Below, in pieces: positions 10,338-20,367 of a stretch of 20,367 nt of DNA. The stretch is from positions 1 to 20,367 of the forward strand of contig NGBS01000683.1 of NCBI GenBank assembly GCA_002245135.1, written 5' to 3'. Both the position numbers and the translations under genes were made by a program. Each line of letters begins with the position of its first letter. The first letter of the stretch is position 1. This DNA is from Proteromonas lacertae. Lineage: Eukaryota > Sar > Bigyra > Opalinata > Proteromonadidae. Under the pieces are notes generated by a model. That model saw only the letters and a program-made list of their open reading frames with translations, did not search any database and was not told the DNA's origin.

Positions 10338-13300
10338 TTATTTAAAACATTGCATTTTACACAATTTACATTCTTCATATTCTATTCTCTCACATTCATT
10401 GGAAATTTTACTGACAACATCTCTATACTCTTCAATTTTTTGATTTTTAATATCTTCTTTCAAGTATAGATAATTTATCATATCTTTTGGAAAGCTTTGT
10501 TTATAAGCATTCAAAATTGTATCATAATTATTATGTGGTTTATTAAGATGCTTTAAAATACCACAACTCAGAGTTCTATTATAAATAAAAAGTAATATTC
10601 GTTATTATACATCTCATTTTTACTGTATATAATAGATACTGGATAAAAATCATCGAATTTATGAATGAATTGATTTAATGCAATTTCCTCTATTATGTTT
10701 ATTTGTCTTTCCTTATAACATATCTAAATATAAAGAAATTACAAATATTCATACAAAAATATGATGTCTAATATCTCTTATTATTGATACGAAACAATCA
10801 TCTTTTCGGTGTTTCATTATTATTGATAATAATCTATTTGTATTAAATGAATATTTCTATTATTAATTTATAAAGATAATCAAATACGGTGAATTTTATA
10901 TAATCAGGAGAATTATAAAAATTAAAGAAAATGAATTGTTGTTCTATTTCTTTATGATCCATTTGCTTTTCTTTTTCTTCAATACTACTATAAATCTCGT
11001 CAAAATGAGATGATGATAATTCTTTTATCTAATATTAATATTTTAATGTTTATATAATACCAGTGGTTTATTGTTTAAATATAAATTGTGTTTATCAATT
11101 AAACAATATCTTTTATTAACATGTCTATTAAACAATTTATCGATTGGTATATCATTCTATTATATGTTTTAAATTTCAAAAATCATACTATTTTCTTTCC
11201 GAATATTATTCCATCTATTTTATCACCGATTTTCAAATAGAATTCACCATCTTTCTTTCCATTTGAACCATATATTCTATTATTTTCTATATTTATAACT
11301 ATTAAAGTCATTATATTTAAAAGAATAAAAAAAGATATCATAAAAACCATCTCCATTTATAGTGACACTTTTATCTAATACATGAACAGGTTGATAATCA
11401 AATTCTAATGATGATGAGTCTTTTTCAAACATAATAGAATATCCTTCTCCTTTATATGATTTATAAAGATTACTACATATATTAGTTTTACTCTCTTTTG
11501 CCATTCTTATTCCTAATTCATCATATCTAAATATTATTTCATTTTTATCTATTTCAACTAATCCTAAATGGTTTTTACTCTTTAAAAATAAACAGTTACT
11601 ATTATTTTTATAACTTAATCCATAATAGCCCTATAATAATTATTCATAAATATATTAATACTTTCAAATCTATATTAATAAATTCTATTGATATTGGTTT
11701 TAATGGTAATTCTAATTTGGATATTGTAGTTGTAATTTTAGCCTTTACGATTTGGCCTTTAAAAGAACCTTTCTTTGCTTTTATACAAACACTATCTTTA
11801 ATATAAATTTCCTTATCACTTAATTGCATTTTTCCATCATCATCACATATTACTTCATAATCTTTTTGGAATGAATTCTAGTCATGTTTATAAATAATCA
11901 AATTATTATACTGATATAGCAATAATTGGATATTTTACTTCTTCTGAATCACTTGATTTGCTTATTTTCTTTAATTTCTATATTATACAATAAATAAATA
12001 ACTAATACATTATCATATAATAACACATCTCCTTTTTCATCTGTTTTATAAAATGGAAATTGAGTAAATGACAAACACATCTATATTATATGATTTGTAT
12101 GATTAAATACGTCATTATTTAAGCTTATTGCTTTATATTTTTCAATTCCTATATGACAAATCTATTTGACAACTATATATAAAAAATGTATACCATGATA
12201 TGCTTAATTGGTTTGTCTTTCTTTTCTCTTCTAATAACAATCTCTTTCTATGATTATAACATAATAAGAAGTTAATACGCCATATAGTATTATAGTTTCT
12301 TCACCTTCTACAAAATCTTTGCAGTTGTTCTTATCTATCAAATTTGTAATTGGATCTTTTAATTCACAATCTCTCGAAATAACTATACATTCATATATAC
12401 ATTAAAGATATTAAATAATAATTCATAAAAAAGATATAGTATTATCATTATTATAACCTATTATTTCATAATTCTTCAATTCATCTGATTCTACATTCAT
12501 TATTTTTAAATTCGTTATATTTTGTTGATATAAACATTGCATATCATACTGATAGATATTTTTCATTATTTCTTTATAATCCTTGAAAATACTCTCATTA
12601 ACTGCTTTAGGATTATTTCTCATTTTCTTCTTATCATCTTTTTCTTTAATAACATTTATATTGTTATTAATTATGTTAAAAGTATCTAAATCTTCATCAT
12701 AATTATTAACAATATCGAAAAGAAGCTTTATATTCTTCAATGACAATAATAACAATGATTTATAATTCCATTCATTTAGAAATGGAAATATTGATACTCT
12801 TTTATTCATATATTCTCTTGTAAACTTTTTTTCTCTTTTTTTTAACTGGTATTGAAAAACATTACAATTATCTACAAAACTAATTTTCCTTACACAATTC
12901 TCAATAAAGCATTCTCCTGTAAAAGTTTCATCCAAAACACACATCATTCCTCTTTTATTCGTTATATCAATTATATGTGCTATTAGTTGATGTATATTAA
13001 TTGGGTTTTACATTTCAAATTAAAGAAATTTATAAATAAGAAAAAATGTGAAACAGAAAAAGATATATTAGAAATCTGTATTGTATGTAAAACTGATTTT
13101 ATATCATACAAAAACTCATTTCCGTTATTTTCTTTATCCTTTTCTTCAATTTCAAAGTTGCATTTCTTTACCTCTTTATTATTTTCTGTGGATAATAAAA
13201 TTCTTTTTATCCTTTCAATCTCTAGACTATAGTGTAAAAAGCAATTCTTTTCTTCATGATCTTTTATTAACCTAATATTTACTGATTCTGGATTAAGCTC

Positions 13301-14972
13301 AATATAAAACTATATAAAATTAAATTACATTATAAACAATAATTATACTCTCTCTATCTCATCTAATATCATACTTATTCTAAATAATACATCATTTCCT
13401 TTTAACAATTGAAAAATTTTACTTCTTTTATTAAATTGTAGTGAATATTCCTTGCCTTCCATTGCCTTTCTAATATCATTCAATCTTTTTAATGGATTTT
13501 TCTATTCTCATAAATTATAAATATACTATACAGATAATATAATTTCAAAACAGTTCCATGATTTTATTAACTCTAAATCCATTTTTATTCCAATACACTT
13601 TCCTTCAGCTATTTCTTGTTTATTAATGAAATATCTATCATCATATACATATAGATTTCCCATTTCTTTCAATAACATTTCTACTTCAACTTCTCTTTCA
13701 ATTAACTTTACATTGTTTATTACTTCTATTTTTAAATCATTTACATCAATTAAATCTTTACCAATATAAGGCAAACTAAATATATAATCATTGACCATTT
13801 TATCATTATGATATATTCTTAACTCATTCAATAATATATCATTGGAATCTGAATCTCTATTCTTTTCACTACTAATTTCAATTGCTTCATTTATCTCTTT
13901 TAAAAATACAATATTATATTGTAATAACTGATCATCTTCTCCATCTTCTATTTTAAACAAATTGATTTCTTTATTCTTGTCAGGAACAAGATTCAACTCA
14001 TGATTATGGCAATTATAATAAAACTCATTATTTCCTAATCTCATTATCACCAAATTATTGCCAATATTATCTGATTTTTCATCATTAATTCCATAATCAA
14101 ACAATACCAATTCCATTCTATCTCCTTTCATAAAACGTCTTTTTTCTCCTTTCAATACTACACAATTCAAACTCAAAAATTTCTTTGTTCTAATCATTTC
14201 TTTACATACTCTTTCAGCAACAACATAATCACTTTTATTCTCTGTTATTAATAAATAATCATTATCCAATTCAATATATCTCAAATTTACATCTTTTGAA
14301 TCACTATAATAGTAATTACCATTTTCAATAAACTGTATTTCTTTATTATCACATTTACAATCAAATATAACTTTATCTTCTTCACTACAATCAACTGAAT
14401 AATTACCATACAAACCATACGGTAAATTACTATACACACCATCCCTAAATTGTACATTTGGGTTTTCAATTTGGTAATAAAATAAAATAACTAATTCTTG
14501 AATAGAATTAGGCAAGTTTAAGGAAAGTAATGGAAGTAATCTACAGAATTTCATCTGCTTTCCAGCTTCATTTAATTCTAATGTGATATAGTACATGTAA
14601 GGTACAGAATCAAACACCATTTTCATTTCAATAATTGGTAATTCAAGAAAATCACAATAAATGTCAATTATATCACAAATTATATTTTGATCCACTCTAT
14701 AAAATTTAAGTATAAACATATAATACATACTCTTCCTTTACATTTTTCATAAATAAACCTAAAAACAGTGTAAATGCATTAAACAATTTACCAATACTGT
14801 CAACATCAGACACACTATATAGCCATCGTATTGTATCTCTAATTATGTCAATATCCTGATTGGATGTAAAAATGTAAAAAATGACTTTACTAAGAAACAC
14901 TTTGTCATTATTTTCTTCTAACACAAAGTATAACAAAGGGTTATTCATCACTTTTATATTATTTTCACTCAT
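10338..14972 (-). CDS. Large unrecognised protein, 1341 aa from 18 exons
   Basis: I do not recognise this protein. Eighteen exons join in one unbroken frame. Boundaries: 14972-14731, 14696-13532, 13501-13349, 13309-13012, 12979-12458, 12382-12279, 12247-12194, 12161-12111, 12080-12009, 11977-11912, 11877-11662, 11630-11348, 11298-11189, 11156-11061, 11028-10888, 10856-10755, 10723-10611 and 10575-10338. Introns are 30-75 nt and end in TAG. The donors at 12457 (GTTATA) and 11347 (GTTTTT) are atypical but restore sensible sequence (YEIIVISRDCELKDPI; TINGDVINIENNRIYG). There is no signal peptide or clear membrane segment. The N-terminal 150 residues look helical. The rest alternates hydrophobic and charged residues like beta-rich domains (FMKGDRMELVLFDYG, LGNNEFYYNCHNHELNLVP). 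The C-terminus has a helical EEKEK segment and ends with a cysteine cluster (CERIEYEECKLCKMQC). It is probably cytosolic and lineage-specific or fast-evolving. Confidence 0.72.
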
Positions 14973-15109
14973 ATATAAATCAAAACAGCAAAAATTACAA
15001 TCGGCTTGGCTTGAACTTTCTGAATGTTAATTTTGGTATTTATCAACTATCCAATCCCCAATACACATATTAAATTGCAGAAAGAAAAAAATGATTTAGT
15101 AAAATTGTT
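14973..15109. promoter_or_regulatory. Spacer between PDI 3' end and orphan-gene start
   Basis: About 137 bases, AT-rich with a short GC-richer patch (TCGGCTTGGCTTG, 15001-15013). It must carry the PDI polyadenylation region and the orphan-gene promoter. No defined motif. Confidence 0.4.
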
Positions 15110-16287
15110 TTAGTCTTGGTGTTTCATAAATTCTTTCAAAATGTTCTTTTTATACTCAAATTCACCTATTTTTTGTGGCTTCATTTGTCCATTCTCTATT
15201 ATCTTAGTCAATCTATTGTATTCAGGCAATAAATACTCATATCCTTTCTTTATAACATTTTTCAATATCTTTACATATATTTCACCATACTCTTTTTCAC
15301 TCTCTTCTAAGTCTTTGATAATATCTTTTACTTGGTTTAATTTTGATTTATCATATTTGCCATCCTGTAATATTTCATCTATTGCTTTAACATGTCCTGC
15401 TTGTTCTTGTAATAAGCCAGATTGGTCTCTTAATTTACCACATTGTGTATTCACATAGTCAACTAAACTCTCTAAATCCCTTTTCCCTGGATATTCTATT
15501 GGTGAAGACTTTTGATATGGTAAGAACATTTTTATTGTTGGATAACCTTTAATATCATATTTATTAGCTAATCCTTTATATTCTGTTGCGTCTAGTTCAG
15601 CAATTATTACATCTTTCTCTTTGTTATATATCTGAGGCCAATTGTTCATAAATAGGTGCTAGTGCTTTACAATGACCACACCTAAAAGAATAATATTTGA
15701 AGTTTTCATACCATGGTGCAAAGAATTTCACTAAAACACAGTCAGAATCGTCCATAACAATTTTATCAAATGTAGTTGATGATAGTCTTGTAACATTGGT
15801 TGGTGGTTCTTTTACAACCAATTTTGTTCCAATCTTGTCATTTATAAATCTAGTTAATCCTTTAGCATCTCTATCTCCATTAAAATCTTCAGGTGTTGTG
15901 GATTTAGCATCAAACCATTTTAATGTTGGATAGCCAGTTACACTATAAGTTTGAGCAAAAGAAGAGTGTTTATCAGCATCAATCTCAGCTAGAACAACAT
16001 TTTCACTATATTCATAGTTAAATCAATATACTTCTTAAACATGGTAGCCACTTCTTCATAGACTGGAGCTAATGCCTTACAATGACCACACCACTAGATA
16101 TAATATATATCATTGCATATATACTGGAGCAAAAAACTTAACTAAAACACCTTTATCTTTACCAACAACAGTAAAGAAATCATCAGGTATTAATTCAACA
16201 ACATCAGACTAATAGAGAAGTATATATTATCTATAATACAGCATAAATGGTTATTATCAATGCAAAAATGCAAAACAAACGAAACAT
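15110..16287 (-). CDS. Protein disulfide isomerase, PDI-D type (two thioredoxin domains plus ERp29c-like D domain)
   Basis: Catalyses disulfide formation and exchange in the ER lumen. Five exons: 16287-16240, 16208-16125, 16093-16032, 16005-15712 and 15681-15110. The start gives a signal peptide ([16 protein letters not shown]). Then come two thioredoxin domains, each with the active site [12 protein letters not shown], and conserved [12 protein letters not shown] and [12 protein letters not shown] segments carrying the cis-proline. A helical C-terminal D domain follows ([33 protein letters not shown]). There is no KDEL/HDEL; the protein ends KHQD. Dictyostelium PDI is also known to lack KDEL, with ER retention involving its C-terminal region. 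An intron interrupts each domain right at the Trp before CGHC. The frame is one base out near 15625 (LASD|NKEKDV), so the last exon does not join cleanly. This is a sequence indel or a recent mutation. Confidence 0.9.
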
Positions 16288-16486
16288 CTCTTACTAGACA
16301 ATGAAAAAAATGAAAATGTTTAAAAATGTTCTTATTTATCTAAGAATAATTTTCTGATTGGTTTATATAAGTAATTTATTCTGACATTATTTGTAAATAT
16401 TCTGGAACATTCATCTAAGAAACAATTTATATATCACATATATTATATATTATAAGTCAAAAACAGATAATTTAGATTAAGTTATT
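16288..16486. promoter_or_regulatory. Spacer: PDI promoter and Sac1 3' end
   Basis: About 199 AT-rich bases. A tiny minus-strand open stretch (ATG near 16416, ending MSE) lies here but has no sign of being a gene. No ER-stress element can be named with confidence. Confidence 0.4.
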
Positions 16487-18710
16487 CTATTTTTGATTTG
16501 CTCCTAGCCACTCATAGCTACGTTTCTTATAATGCAAAAGAGAAGACTATTAAAAGTAATAAACTGCAAATAATGTATATATATATACTTGATCAGTAAA
16601 TTGCTTTCCACATTTCACTCCAACCTTGACAAATATATAATACAGCAGCAGTATTAAGAATAATATGCTATAAAAGCTGATTTGAATAGCAAAAGCTATA
16701 AATAATGATAAATATAACCAAAATATATACTTGATTTAGAAAATGCAATTAGTATTACTTCAACAACAACAATAAATATCAATAACATAATAGATGAATA
16801 TTTGTAAGGATGTTTATTAAACCAATTCAATTTCACTGGATGAAATGGTTCAGTGATTTGTCCAGTTGCTAATATGATAGAATCTTGTTTTGCACCATCA
16901 TTGAAGTTATTTTGTACAAATCTTTTTAATGATCTTTTTCCATCTCTTAATAATCCTCTAAATGTTCGTTTACCCGTTCTATTTCACAATAATAATAATA
17001 ATAATAATATACTTTGTAAAATCTACTTTTAATGCTCCAGTTCCACTATAAATTAATGATAAAGCATCAGCATTATTAGCCCATAAACATTTAAAAGTCT
17101 TTTCAAATTCTGTATAAGGTGAATCTAATACAACATCTTTATTATAATTCTTATTCAATTGCATTAATATTGATCTTCTAGCTATCATACTCTGTACAAC
17201 ATTTGTTCTATCTAAATTATCAATACAATTCACTCGGAATGTACCTCTTTGTTTTTCTAAAACAGTGTTACTATTATCAATGGAGAAGTATCTATATTCT
17301 TCAATATTATGTTCTAATTCATTCATTAAGTATTTCAAATTTTCCCATTTCATGTTTCTACATTCTCGATGGAAGTCAAACCAAGTGAAATTTATTTTAC
17401 TATTTTTTATAATAATATATACAGTTTATTATATATACTCTGGAAATTGAAGTAGTAATGGTTGAATAGCCCTTTCATAAGCTTGTCCTAATAGCAATTC
17501 ATCTTTCTTCTTGTTTATTAAACATACTATTGATATTGCATTATATCGATCAAATATTGAATTCATGTGGTAGTTTAATCCATCATTATTAGCAGCTTCA
17601 TCTTTACATAACAATATTTTTGGTGTATATTTAATATAGATTTCTTGTTTCCAATATAATGGAATTGAACCACGAATCTAATTCATTAATGACAAAATAA
17701 AAATAATATATATATATACCATTACAAAACTATTCGTTACACCATTTGATCTAACCACGATCTGCTCAGTTTCCACAAAATTGGCAGGATTCTTTTCATC
17801 ATTCAAACCTCTTGTCAAATATCTTACACCAGCATGATATTGGCTTCTTCTTGATATTAAAGTAATATCACATAATTCACCTTCAATATTGACATTTGGA
17901 TATTGTTGAATAAATCCATTGATTACTGGAACGAAATATTGTGAAGCTCTTTCATCGTTTGGGGGGAAATATTTGGCACAAATATTGTAATTCCACTAAC
18001 AGTAAATAAAAATAATTAATAAATACAACAAACGATTTATCTACTGTACTCCAATGATGTATATATGGCGCCGTTATGTTATTTGAATTTCTTTCATATT
18101 GTCTCTGCATTGATTGAGATAAGTCATAAGTATATGAATAAAAAAACAATTAGACTGATAGAGGGAGATAATGTCTTTGAAACAACGATAATATGTATTT
18201 GATCTGAATAATGGTATTATCTCTATGTCACTAATTACAAATATCCTTTCATTCTTTATTAAGAAACCTGCATCGATAGATTCTGATATATAAGCCAAAA
18301 ATAACTCTATTTGGATAAAATATTATTATTTAATATCATACCATCATTAATTTCATATATTCCTAGCAGCGCATCTGCAGAATAGACATTAATGGCACAT
18401 CCCAAAATTTGGATGTACCTGTGTTTCCAACCTCCAATAAACTGATACATAAGTCATCAGCTAAAATATTATGACATTAAATATACAATGACTTAATTTT
18501 CTTGTTAGACTCGGTAAACGGTCACGATTTTCCTCTAGACATTATATTACACCAAATAATATACCGAAAGTTTCTAATTTTACTTCTGGTTTGTTATTGT
18601 GTGTGATTGTAAGTCCATTCCTTCCTATTCTATCATTTTAAATATATACGGTCATTTACATCGACAACACATGCGTATCCATCATATATAGATATACTAT
18701 ACCTAGACAT
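16487..18710 (-). CDS. SAC1: Sac1-type phosphoinositide phosphatase
   Basis: Removes phosphates from phosphoinositides such as PI4P at ER/Golgi membranes. Twelve exons: 18710-18650, 18624-18565, 18534-18487, 18460-18419, 18374-18342, 18306-18027, 17995-17720, 17677-17439, 17399-17013, 16978-16731, 16695-16589 and 16546-16487. Family landmarks in order are YSYTYDLSQSMQR, NPANFVETEQIV, IRGSIPLYW, FTWFDFHRECRNMKW, the catalytic CX5R motif in FRVNCIDNLDRTNVVQ, WANNADALSLIYSGTGALK and FTKTGKRTFRGLLRDG. Two C-terminal hydrophobic segments (YKYSSIMLLIFIVVVEVILI and SILFLILLLYYIFV) give the usual membrane anchor. The N-terminal exons are short and were placed by frame only. One break remains near 18150, where a run of seven T sits one base out of frame just before the conserved YSYTYDL. 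All catalytic residues are present. Confidence 0.92.
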
Positions 18711-19054
18711 TACACATCAAAAAACACAAAATTAAAAGTATTTTAATCTTATCAGTTTATCAACTAATACAACAGTAGAATGACGAATTACACATTTAAT
18801 GATTTTTGTACATTATTTTATGTTATGTACTGAAATTTGGTGCAGATTGAAGATAGAATGAAATTATTTTCTTCTACAACAGTTATTTTTATGGCTTTAC
18901 ACATGTATGATTATGAAATATATTCAATTGATAGAATAATAGGTGAAACTTTTGTTTCCTTCACTTAAAAATTGCAAAAATGAAATTGAAACTCAGATCT
19001 TGAACATTTTAACCAAGCCAAGTTTTTATATTTTTCTTGTTTTTATGAGAATAA
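18711..19054. promoter_or_regulatory. Divergent promoter region between Sac1 and the SF1-like gene
   Basis: About 344 bases between two outward-facing genes, AT-rich with T and A runs (for example 19024-19044). No open frame of note, RNA gene or recognisable factor site was seen. Confidence 0.45.
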
Positions 19055-20367
19055 ATGAATATATCCCAAATAGAAAGTGAAAATGAAGTCAATAAAGAGA
19101 AAGAAAAGATTGAGCAAGAGGAAAATGCCGAAGAATACATCATTCAAAAGAATTATTTGTAAAAATGAAGAAATGGTACAATAGCAACGACATAGTGAAA
19201 AAGCAGTATTTTTATGTTGTATTGCAATAATAGATTCGGTGAGTTCCCACTTTTATCCAAGATTTAAAAGAATGGAAAGATTACGAAGAAGTATTAAAGG
19301 TTTATAACTCTCAAATACCAGAAAATAATTTACCAACAGAATTAGAATATGGTCCACACGGTAAAAAGCGAACAGGCTGGGGATCTTCATCAGAAGTAAT
19401 TATTTCAAAGAAAATGAAGTTCAATATGTCAAGTAGTAAACTACTAGAAGGAGTAGGTGCCTGTGTAGCTAATGGTCTAATAGAACCCAAACATCAAGAG
19501 ATATTAAACCATAGAATATTAATAGAAGATTGAATGGAGAAATAAAAGAAATAGAGAATAATATTAATGGAAATAATAATTATAATAATGATAATAGATC
19601 ATTATCACTAATAAAACAAGAAAAAAAAGATGCAATGAATGAATTAATCCAATTAAATCCATTACTCACTTTATGGATATAATCATTCAAGAACTATTAG
19701 TAAGAAGATTTATATACCCATAAAAGAAAATCCAAATTATAATTATATGGATTGTTGATTGGACCAAGGGGAAAACTCAAATATATATATTATATATTAA
19801 TTATATTATTATAAATAGACAAATGGAATATGAAAGTGGTTGTAGAATCAACATAGAGGAAGAGGTTGTTTGAATGGAAAAAGATGTAGAAAAAATAATG
19901 ATATAATATACACCAATAGTAATACCATCTATTTAAATAATAATAATAGCAATAATAATGATGATGATGATTTACATGTCTTAATACAAGGGGAATCTGA
20001 AGAATCAATCAAGAAAGCAACTGAATTAGTAAACTTCTTATTATTTCCAGAAGATAAGAATAAAGTACAAGAACATAAGATGAAACAGTTAAGAGAATTG
20101 GCGAAGATTAACGGAACTCTTTATTATGAAAATAATGTTTGCAATATGTGGGAATGAAAGGACATAATGAATATGAATGTCCTGAAAAAATGAATGACAA
20201 AGATAATAGTAATTTATTGAATAGTTGTAATAATAATAATATGATGGAAATAAGATGTTCAATTGTGGTGATAGTTCTCATGTAAGTAGTGATTGTAAGT
20301 TTAAAGATTCTGTTAATAGTAATAATGTGATGAGAGATGAAGAAGATAAAGAATATTATGAATTTAT
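19055..20367 (+). CDS. Branchpoint-binding protein (SF1/BBP-like), partial and frame-disrupted
   Basis: Homologue of splicing factor 1, which binds the intron branchpoint early in spliceosome assembly. Landmarks in order: KKRTGWGSSSEV (KKRxxRWG-like, near 19363-19395), NELIQLNPLL (near 19640), IYIPIKENPN, the KH core GLLIGPRGK (near 19750-19775), ESGCRIN, RGRGCLNGKR, DLHVLIQGESEESIKKA and KMKQLRELAKINGTL (the QUA2-like part). Two CCHC zinc knuckles follow (GMKGHNEYEC near 20155; FNCGDSSHVSSDC near 20260). The pieces lie in different frames, with at least six shifts that no GT-AG intron explains. The expected intron at about 19780-19824 ends in ATAG but has no GT at its start. The 5' part (19055-19260) is unclear: an acidic N-terminus from 19055 is open to 19158. 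The gene runs off the window. It is either a pseudogene or low-quality sequence at a contig edge. Confidence 0.72.

Noticed and set aside
10840-10900. Frame break in the orphan gene near the TTCATTTAATAC stretch
   Set aside because: A 31-nt GTATTT...ATAG intron (10887-10857) explains it.
15141-15458. Plus-strand frame opposite PDI
   Set aside because: Antisense shadow of the D domain; no family resemblance.
6580-15650. Programmed +1 frameshifting at stop codons (Euplotes-like)
   Set aside because: Breaks at ATA-TAA (PDI) and AAA-TGA (LRR gene) look suggestive, but the Sac1 and SF1 breaks are not at stops. Several other apparent shifts in the orphan gene disappeared once introns were found.
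18342-18425. Second frame break in the Sac1 N-terminal region
   Set aside because: A 44-nt GTACAT...GCAG intron (18418-18375) restores the frame and gives a sensible join.
1-20367. Ciliate-type genetic code
   Set aside because: RPL10 ends in TAA and RPS16 in TAG exactly where the families end, so both are true stops; I saw no conserved position needing a reassigned codon.
1-20367. tRNA, rRNA, CRISPR arrays, transposons or virus-derived elements
   Set aside because: No cloverleaf, regular spacer repeats, transposase or reverse-transcriptase motifs or long terminal repeats were seen on either strand.

Overview
AT-rich nuclear DNA from a unicellular eukaryote. The genes are compact, use the standard code (RPL10 ends in TAA, RPS16 in TAG) and are cut by very many short introns. 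I could place about 58 introns by restoring reading frame or conserved protein sequence. Most are 25-49 nt with a mode near 31; they usually begin GTAT, and all but two end in TAG. Poly-N/Q/T tracts, a D-domain PDI without KDEL, tetraspanin-like proteins and a divergent pseudokinase fit an amoebozoan (dictyostelid-like) protist. The introns are shorter than I would expect for a typical dictyostelid, so the lineage call is only moderate.

Layout from left to right. End of ribosomal protein L10 (+). A protein with an SR patch and an hnRNP Q/R acidic-domain-like C-terminus (-). RPS16 (+), four exons. A 1036-aa ubiquitin-like/barrel-domain/Q-N-rich protein (+), eight exons. Then five minus-strand genes in a row: an LRR protein with a pseudokinase domain, a fused double tetraspanin-like membrane protein, an unrecognised 1341-aa protein from 18 exons, a protein disulfide isomerase with a D domain, and a Sac1-type phosphoinositide phosphatase. 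The window ends inside a branchpoint-binding protein (SF1/BBP-like) gene (+). Spacers are mostly 130-350 bp with no RNA gene, transposon or CRISPR array that I could see.

The genes are mostly ordinary housekeeping functions (translation, splicing, ER folding, lipid signalling) and do not form an obvious joint system. The most unusual items are the mini-intron architecture, the double tetraspanin, the large orphan protein and the dead kinase-LRR fusion. Several genes that should be essential (PDI, Sac1, SF1) carry small frame breaks, concentrated in SF1 at the right edge. Either the sequence has uncorrected indels or some copies are decaying. All gene models are hand-spliced from sequence alone.
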